From assembly GCA_045110475.1 (NCBI GenBank), contig JBGCGC010000050.1, positions 81,590 through 145,589 of the forward strand: DNA of 64,000 nt. The letters run 5' to 3'. A program made the position numbers and the translations under genes. Position 1 is the stretch's first letter, and each line of letters opens with the position of its first letter. Shown here piece by piece: positions 59,397 to 64,000 of this stretch. The notes beneath the pieces were generated by a model. The model searched no databases. It saw nothing but the letters and a program-made list of their open reading frames with translations, and was not told where the DNA came from. This stretch comes from Granulosicoccus sp045110475. Lineage in GTDB: Bacteria; Pseudomonadota; Gammaproteobacteria; Granulosicoccales; Granulosicoccaceae.

Positions 59397-60608
59397 ATGG
59401 AACTTGAGTACACATTAATAACATCTCCACGCCCCATGAGTACGCGTTCTCGTGGGCCTGCTACAGGTCTGGGTGCTGATACCGGCGAACTGATAAAAGG
59501 GCTTGCCGCCGAGGCTCAGGACTCATGGAAAGTGGAACATATCAAGGGGCAGCCGCAGGAAATCGCCGACTTGAACAACGATTCCAGAACGGTATCGGTG
59601 ACACCTGCCATGCCGATGTGTCTGATTGCGCCTGAGACTGCCAGCGAATCAGCCGATTCTGCAAAGCAGCCGGGTAAGGTCGCCTGGGGCGTAGAAGCCG
59701 TGGAAGCAGACCGATCGAGGTTTACTGGCGAGGGAATTAGGGTCGCTGTGCTGGATACCGGCATAGTTAGTTCGCATCAGGCATTTGATGGTGTTTCGCT
59801 GCTTGTGCAGAATTTCACGACAGATGCTTCTGCTGATGATGGTAACGGGCACGGTACCCATTGCGCTGGCACTATCGCAGGGCGGCAGGTCAACGGCACA
59901 CGCGTTGGCATAGCCACTAATATCGATCGGCTTATCATCGGCAAAGTACTGACAGATCAGGGGTCGGGTTCGACGACCGCGATCGTGCAGGGCATTCAAT
60001 GGGCCTCATTGCAGGGTGCCCACATCATTTCGATGTCATTAGGCATCGATTTCACCGCCTACGTGGAAAACCTGCACAAAGCGCAGGATGTTGATCTGAA
60101 GGCGGCCGTATCCATGGGATTGCAGGCGTACAGTGCAAATGTGGAGATGTTTGAAAAACTGGGGGATTCGTTTAGCGCGCTAAGCTATATCGGTCAGGGC
60201 GCCTTGCTGGTTGCCGCCGCAGGCAATGAAAGTCGCCGACCGACCTACACCATCGCTACTTCACCACCGGCGGTTGCTGACTCGATTTTATCGGTCGCCG
60301 CTGTCGATCGGGGTTTTGGTGCTGCGCGATTTTCCAATACCTTCGCCGATGTCAGCGCTCCAGGGGTGGATATCAGCTCTGCGGGGCTCGATGGTGGTCT
60401 TTCCGTGCTTTCAGGTACCAGCATGGCAGCGCCGCATGTTGCCGGCGTGGCGGCCCTGTGGAGTCAGCGGCTCCTCGAATCAGAATCGCAGCTTAATATT
60501 GATCGTCTGAAAAGCACGTTGTTCGCCAATTTGAGTCCTGCAGCCGACAGGGCGATGCCGGATCTGGAAAATACCGGGCGTGGAGTCATTAAATCGCCAT
60601 TAATTTGA
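59397..60608 (+). CDS. S8-family subtilisin-like serine peptidase
   Basis: The product is 403 residues with a complete catalytic set: D120 in RVAVLDTGIV, H152 in GNGHGTHCAGTIAG, oxyanion N277 in AAAGNESR and nucleophile S342 in SGTSMAAPHVAG. The first ~95 residues form a propeptide-like region (TVSVTPAMPMCLIAPE) with no signal peptide, so secretion by Sec is unlikely and the protease may act inside the cell. The catalytic domain carries an insertion (about residues 219-262, FTAYVENLHKAQDVDLKAAV), longer than in subtilisin. It is followed after 157 bases by a small acidic protein gene and then by a cysteine-peptidase-like gene on the same strand. Confidence 0.9.
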   Translation: MELEYTLITSPRPMSTRSRGPATGLGADTGELIKGLAAEAQDSWKVEHIKGQPQEIADLNNDSRTVSVTPAMPMCLIAPETASESADSAKQPGKVAWGVEAVEADRSRFTGEGIRVAVLDTGIVSSHQAFDGVSLLVQNFTTDASADDGNGHGTHCAGTIAGRQVNGTRVGIATNIDRLIIGKVLTDQGSGSTTAIVQGIQWASLQGAHIISMSLGIDFTAYVENLHKAQDVDLKAAVSMGLQAYSANVEMFEKLGDSFSALSYIGQGALLVAAAGNESRRPTYTIATSPPAVADSILSVAAVDRGFGAARFSNTFADVSAPGVDISSAGLDGGLSVLSGTSMAAPHVAGVAALWSQRLLESESQLNIDRLKSTLFANLSPAADRAMPDLENTGRGVIKSPLI

Positions 60609-60765
60609 CACATAGTTTGATAAATATAGACAAATGGCTTGATTTCATGTGTGTTAAAGCACACCTTAAAGCACATCGTAGAATGGCCGTTGTGTAGAAG
60701 GCGCAATTGTTGTATTTTTCAACCAAGGCGATTTGGCACGTTTGACCTAACTGGACAGTCACTGT

Positions 60766-61026
60766 ATGGACAATCAACAGGCTTGCGTCTGGGCAACCCG
60801 CAAGGAACTTTGGGACAGTTTTCTCAATGATCCGGAGCTTGCGCGCGCGCTGGACAGCGCCAGAAGCAGTGAGCCGGATACCGAAGACAACACGCACACA
60901 TTACGCGAGGAAAACAGCGCCTACTCATCGACAAATGAGGGCAATACCGGGCAACGCATAGGGGCGAGGTTACGTGCCTATGAGACCCCGATCACCGACG
61001 AAATTCTGCGTCAGTCCATTCGTTAG
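60766..61026 (+). CDS. Small acidic protein between the two putative peptidases
   Basis: The product is 86 residues and hydrophilic, with no signal or membrane segment. The start WATRKELWDSFLNDPELARA looks helical; the middle is acidic and Ser/Thr/Asn-rich (EPDTEDNTHTLREENSAYSS) and likely disordered; the end is RLRAYETPITDEILRQSIR. I recognise no family. Position suggests a regulator, inhibitor or substrate of the neighbouring peptidases. Its frame is the same as that of the next gene; only one TAG and ten codons separate it from the GTG at 61057. Confidence 0.55.
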   Translation: MDNQQACVWATRKELWDSFLNDPELARALDSARSSEPDTEDNTHTLREENSAYSSTNEGNTGQRIGARLRAYETPITDEILRQSIR

Positions 61027-61056
61027 GCTTCTAGCGCATCTTTTTCTCCGGTTTCC

Positions 61057-62637
61057 GTGCACCAAGCTGCCAGTCTGGAGTTTCATCCGTTTGATGAAAA
61101 TTATTTCAGCGATTTGCCCAGCTCGCGGCAATTGCGCTATCTGTATTGCTACCTGAGAGATCTGGACGCAAAAACCATCCTTGCTGAGCCACACTATTTT
61201 GACAAGGATTATCTCTCCGAGTTTGCTGCGTTTTATAGCGTAAGTTCGCGTGGCTATCCCAATACCTGCCGGCGCCTTCATTTTTTCTCACAGACCATCA
61301 CAAGACAGTATTTTACGCGTGCGGTTTCAGGTGACGCTTCGGCTCTGCAATATCTGCAGAACTCTTATCTTGGATTTAGTGTTATTCGTCCTATTTCAGC
61401 AGCTTCTCTGGGGTGCACAGTGCTGGCCTGGTACCCGGACGAGGTGCGTCAAACCCGTCGCGTGACCTCACCATCACGAGACTATCATTGTCATCTGGCT
61501 GGTATTCGCCTGAGCGTAAAGGGATTGGCATGGCAGCAGCAGGATTCCGCGGTGGGCGCTTGTGCAACAGTTGGCCTGTGGAGCATGCTGCATGCATCGA
61601 GTTTTGACAACGACCATAGCGCACCGACAACCGCCCAGATTACTGAAGCGGCTCATCAGACTGCAGTAACCGGTGCACGGGTATTCCCGTCTAACGGTCT
61701 TACCATTATCCAGTTGCTCGAAGCGATAAAGCGCTATCACATGGCGCCGTTTGCCATGAGTGGTGACATCCAACCACCGGGTGCCTCGATTCGCGCAGCC
61801 CATGTTCCGCGCAACGCCGGATTCAGTAAAGAGCGTTTCGCCAGTACCTGCGCCTCGTTTATTCGCAGTGGTTATCCCGTGCTGGCTATTGGTCATTCGG
61901 TCGGTAATGGCCGTCATGCCGTCTGTATCACCGGCTTTCGCGAAGAGCCGCCCGGTGAGGTTGCACCCCGAGCGGTCAAGGCCGCGGATGAAGCCATTGT
62001 TCATGTCTATATCCACGATGATAACCTGGGTCCTAACGTGCGCTTCGCGGTCAAAACCAACAGCCGCTATGGGCAGGTTCTGCTGGTGCCTGATCCGCCC
62101 GAAACAAAACGCGAAGGGGCCAATGCATCGCCAACACTGGGACATCCGGAGTTTGTGCCACAGCAATTGGTTGTTTGCACCCATGAAGACCTTCGCACAT
62201 CACCGGACAAACTCAACGGTACGGGTTTGAAAATATGTGCAGATATCTCCGTTGAAATGAACCGGTTGCTGGAGCTCTCCGGTTTGGTACAGCGAGGTTT
62301 GTTGTATAGCTGTCGCTTCATGCTGGTACGTGATTATCTGGGACAGGAATTGCCTGCCCTGTTTTCCGGTGACGATGTCGTGGCCCTGCTGGGTAGAGTG
62401 CGTCTGGAGATTGTCGAGCGTGTCGTGCCCATGAGCAAGCATATTGGCGTTGTAAGAATATCGTTTCAGGACTCAACGCCTTTGCTTGATGTGTTGTATG
62501 ACACCTCCGACAGCGATCTGAATCATCCTGTTTTTGCGCACATCTCATATGGCTTGAACGTCTGCCGCATATTGGAAGGGGTGGAAGGCTACGATGCCCA
62601 GCGCTTTGGCGTCCTGATCAAGGCGTTTCAGGAGTAG
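61057..62637 (+). CDS. Putative papain/C39-like cysteine peptidase, unrecognised family
   Basis: The product is 526 residues from a GTG with no clear ribosome site. Residues 1-150 (YFSDLPSSRQLRYLYCYLRD ... YSVSSRGYPNTCRRLHFFSQ) are an unknown N-terminal domain. From about 158 there is a papain-like pattern: Gln at 160-162 and C169 in AWQQQDSAVGACATVGLWSM, H287 in GNGRHAVCITGF and D322/N323 in VYIHDDNLGP. This order (Gln, Cys, His, Asp/Asn) and the GxHAVxIxGF strand are what C39/papain-fold peptidases show. The last 170 residues are a further unknown domain. It is probably co-transcribed with the subtilase and the 86-residue protein. Peptidase activity is a prediction from motif order. Confidence 0.6.
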   Translation: MHQAASLEFHPFDENYFSDLPSSRQLRYLYCYLRDLDAKTILAEPHYFDKDYLSEFAAFYSVSSRGYPNTCRRLHFFSQTITRQYFTRAVSGDASALQYLQNSYLGFSVIRPISAASLGCTVLAWYPDEVRQTRRVTSPSRDYHCHLAGIRLSVKGLAWQQQDSAVGACATVGLWSMLHASSFDNDHSAPTTAQITEAAHQTAVTGARVFPSNGLTIIQLLEAIKRYHMAPFAMSGDIQPPGASIRAAHVPRNAGFSKERFASTCASFIRSGYPVLAIGHSVGNGRHAVCITGFREEPPGEVAPRAVKAADEAIVHVYIHDDNLGPNVRFAVKTNSRYGQVLLVPDPPETKREGANASPTLGHPEFVPQQLVVCTHEDLRTSPDKLNGTGLKICADISVEMNRLLELSGLVQRGLLYSCRFMLVRDYLGQELPALFSGDDVVALLGRVRLEIVERVVPMSKHIGVVRISFQDSTPLLDVLYDTSDSDLNHPVFAHISYGLNVCRILEGVEGYDAQRFGVLIKAFQE

Positions 62638-62671
62638 GAGCCTGCGCGGCCGGAGGCGGCGCAGACTCCTA
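62635..62671 (+). repeat. REP-like repeat, copy B, overlapping the stop codon
   Basis: The first 26 bases are identical to copy A (3922-3947, minus strand). The element is a palindrome: TAGGAGCCTGCGC (62635-62647) pairs with GCGCAGACTCCTA (62659-62671) with one mismatch. Its first three bases are the TAG stop of the cysteine-peptidase-like gene, so it can also act as that gene's terminator. Confidence 0.8.
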
Positions 62672-62831
62672 GTCAGCATGTTTCATCCGTCAAGTGGAAA
62701 ATGACTTGATGGCAAAACGAGCCTAATAGGCGTGGGAGCGGCCACAAGGCTCAATAGTTGTGATTCAATAACGCATGCCGCCGTAAAAGTGCCATACGGC
62801 TTAAACCACATACCTTTGCAGTGACAACTCT

Positions 62832-63431
62832 ATGGATAACGGTGCCCTGGTTTTCATCATCATCATTGAGGCGATAGTCATTGTCTGGCTGGCCAGCAAA
62901 CTCAAGCAATACGAAAAATTTGAGCATTTGCTGGGCGCCACCAGCTCTGGAGGCTCTGCGCCGAGCGTGTCGGCAAGCGTGTCAGTGGCTGAAGCCAACA
63001 CAGATACCGTTAATCCCGAGCGTGTTCCAGGCCCTGATAGTGCCAATGCGGCCAGCCGTGCGGTAGCAGGTTCAATCGGCAGCCCGGAGGAGGATGACGA
63101 TGCTGAGCTGCTTGATATGCCAGGTGTCGACCCAGAGGATAATATTGAGGAGGCCAAACGAGTACAGCTCGTGATGGCGCGATGTCGTTATGCTGAATTC
63201 TATCTTGAGCAACTGGATGACGACTACGAGCGTGGCCAGTTTCAGCGGATTGTCAATAGCTGTAAAAACACAGCCAGAAATATAGATGATCCGTTTTTCA
63301 AGGCTAGTGCACTGCATCCCATCATCGTGTTGCTGGATAGGGCAGAGTGGACAAAGGATAGAGATCAGTTGCTTGAAGAAGTGGACGACGAATTAGTCAG
63401 GCAACGTATCAGCGATGAACTGGCGGCATGA
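62832..63431 (+). CDS. Membrane-anchored acidic protein of unknown function
   Basis: The product is 199 residues. One N-terminal transmembrane helix (about residues 5-22, ALVFIIIIEAIVIVWLA) is followed by a low-complexity Ser/Ala/Gly linker and an acidic patch (PEEDDDAELLDMPGVDPEDN). A helical C-terminal domain follows (about residues 105-199, VQLVMARCRYAEFYLEQLDD ... DDELVRQRISDELAA). I recognise no family; the topology suggests a cytoplasmic protein-interaction domain tethered to the inner membrane. It lies 194 bases after the peptidase-like gene. Confidence 0.6.
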   Translation: MDNGALVFIIIIEAIVIVWLASKLKQYEKFEHLLGATSSGGSAPSVSASVSVAEANTDTVNPERVPGPDSANAASRAVAGSIGSPEEDDDAELLDMPGVDPEDNIEEAKRVQLVMARCRYAEFYLEQLDDDYERGQFQRIVNSCKNTARNIDDPFFKASALHPIIVLLDRAEWTKDRDQLLEEVDDELVRQRISDELAA

Positions 63432-63602
63432 TTTACCGTAGTTAGTGAGTTTGCTTGCTGATGTTGTTCATTTTCTGCCTCGGCATTATCGGTGCTAACG
63501 ATTGATGCTGATGTAATAACCGGATGCAACGCTTAAGGTCTGCTCCCGGCAGAGTCTTCCGGTACACTGCATCGATGAGGTTATCGTCTATCACTGGAGA
63601 AT

Positions 63603-63863
63603 ATGCTTCAAATGAGTAATGGAAAAGCTACGCAAAACAGTCCTTACCGCGTTGACGTCGAGGAAGGGAAAAGCTATTTCTGGTGTGCCTGTGGCCAGAG
63701 TGCCAATCAGCCTTTTTGCGATGGAAGCCATAAGGGCAGCGAGTTTTCACCGGTGAAGTATGTGGCGGAGAAAGATGGCATGGTTGCGTTCTGTGGCTGT
63801 CGACAATCCTCCCGTCAACCCATGTGCGATGGCACACATCGCACCTTGTCTGATAACGACTAG
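63603..63863 (+). CDS. Double CDGSH iron-sulfur domain protein
   Basis: The product is 86 residues (an ATG at 63615 is an alternative start). Two CDGSH [2Fe-2S] motifs are complete: C28, C30, C39 and H43 in FWCACGQSANQPFCDGSHKG, and C64, C66, C75 and H79 in AFCGCRQSSRQPMCDGTHRT. Both have the three-Cys one-His ligand set of mitoNEET-type clusters. Tandem short CDGSH proteins are common in bacteria and thought to handle electrons or clusters in the cytoplasm. Its TAG stop is the beginning of a partial REP-like repeat. Confidence 0.93.
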   Translation: MLQMSNGKATQNSPYRVDVEEGKSYFWCACGQSANQPFCDGSHKGSEFSPVKYVAEKDGMVAFCGCRQSSRQPMCDGTHRTLSDND

Positions 63864-63875
63864 GAGTCTGCGCGG
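63861..63875 (+). repeat. REP-like repeat, partial copy C, overlapping the stop codon
   Basis: TAGGAGTCTGCGCGG matches the first 15 bases of copies A and B with one change. As in copy B, its TAG is the stop codon of the gene before it. The rest of the element has diverged. Confidence 0.6.
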
Positions 63876-63912
63876 TAGAAAGCGATCGAGCGAGAGTAGT
63901 CCAATTTTGAGT

Positions 63913-63974
63913 CAAATTTTGTGCTCATTTGAGGAGTTTAGCTGGCTAAGTGACGAAAATGAGCGCAAAATTTG
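63913..63974. repeat. 18-bp inverted repeat near the right edge
   Basis: CAAATTTTGTGCTCATTT (63913-63930) and AAATGAGCGCAAAATTTG (63957-63974) pair with one mismatch across a 26-base loop. There is no T-run at the 3' side, so it may be a repeat element, an operator, or part of a structure continuing past the window. Confidence 0.6.
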
Positions 63975-64000
63975 GCCAAAAGTGGGCTGCTCGTAGCCGA

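Noticed and set aside
22996..61057. Genome-wide amber recoding (pyrrolysine or suppressor) inferred from two in-frame TAG cases
   Set aside because: Only two cases, one of which is simply two neighbouring genes in the same frame; many genes here appear to end normally at TAG, for example at 62635 and 63861.
61474..62184. 236-codon minus-strand ORF inside the cysteine-peptidase-like gene
   Set aside because: Rich in Cys, Arg and Met with no fold pattern; the plus-strand frame has a coherent catalytic motif order.
1..64000. CRISPR arrays, tRNA/rRNA genes, prophage or integrative element
   Set aside because: No regularly spaced repeats, cloverleaf-like sequence, integrase or phage structural genes were recognised.

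Overview
The window looks like a chromosomal segment of a metabolically versatile, probably marine, gammaproteobacterium of intermediate GC. The proteins are of proteobacterial type (HrpB helicase, monomeric NADP-isocitrate dehydrogenase, YbbA/YbbP-like ABC pair, monomeric AlkD). Small-solute transport is unusually dense: two complete TRAP systems, one orphan TRAP binding protein, one tripartite tricarboxylate (TTT) system, one amino-acid-type ABC system, a DMT exporter and an SLC13 permease. A relative of Granulosicoccus-like bacteria would fit, but this is an impression from gene content, not a search result. I saw no rRNA, tRNA, CRISPR array, transposase or prophage gene.

Layout. 0-4 kb: an FkbM-type methyltransferase on the minus strand running off the left edge, an alpha-methylacyl-CoA racemase, a membrane protein, an outer-membrane barrel and an AlkD-like DNA repair protein. 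4-22.6 kb: a catabolic island with an orphan TRAP binding protein, an M20 peptidase, a D-cysteine desulfhydrase/L-cysteate lyase-type PLP enzyme with an Asp/Glu racemase, a CysH-like reductase, an FAD amine oxidase, a sulfatase, an allantoinase-type deacetylase, a 2-hydroxyacid dehydrogenase, a Tat-exported TRAP system with an amidase, and a SAF-domain dehydrogenase. 22.9-26.8 kb: a DUF1445 (D-glutamate cyclase-like) gene with an in-frame amber codon, followed by a second TRAP operon. 27-32 kb: hrpB and monomeric icd, then a 168-bp near-perfect palindromic repeat. 32.4-43.4 kb: a decayed GlxA-type regulator, a DJ-1/PfpI protein, a class V aminotransferase with a membrane alpha/beta hydrolase, aspartate dehydrogenase, a BtuF-like protein, SLC13 and DMT transporters, a HisC-like aminotransferase and a PhnP-like metallo-hydrolase.

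43.4-49.2 kb: an XRE-cupin regulator divergent from a tightly packed amino-acid ABC transporter operon. The operon ends in a fatty-acid-desaturase-like oxygenase and a Rieske ferredoxin, resembling the MocD/MocE pair of rhizopine catabolism, and looks like an uptake-plus-oxidation pathway. 49.3-59.1 kb: a DUF11 surface protein with a GlyGly-CTERM-like tail, a YbbA/YbbP-type ABC exporter, a PQQ-type sugar dehydrogenase with its cytochrome c, and a TctCBA transporter. 59.1-64 kb: a MOSC-domain remnant, then a subtilase, a small acidic protein and a papain/C39-like putative cysteine peptidase, followed by a membrane-anchored acidic protein and a double-CDGSH iron-sulfur protein.

Beyond genes, the window carries two dispersed palindromic repeat families. 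One is a 26-bp REP-like core near 3.9 and 62.6 kb, with a partial copy at 63.9 kb; two of the copies supply the stop codon of the preceding gene. The other has CTAGCCTGGA ends and occurs as a full hairpin at 31.9 kb, with partial copies at 1.76, 5.1, 43.3 and 49.1 kb. Three genes are broken or suspect: the GlxA regulator, the DUF1445 gene and the MOSC fragment.
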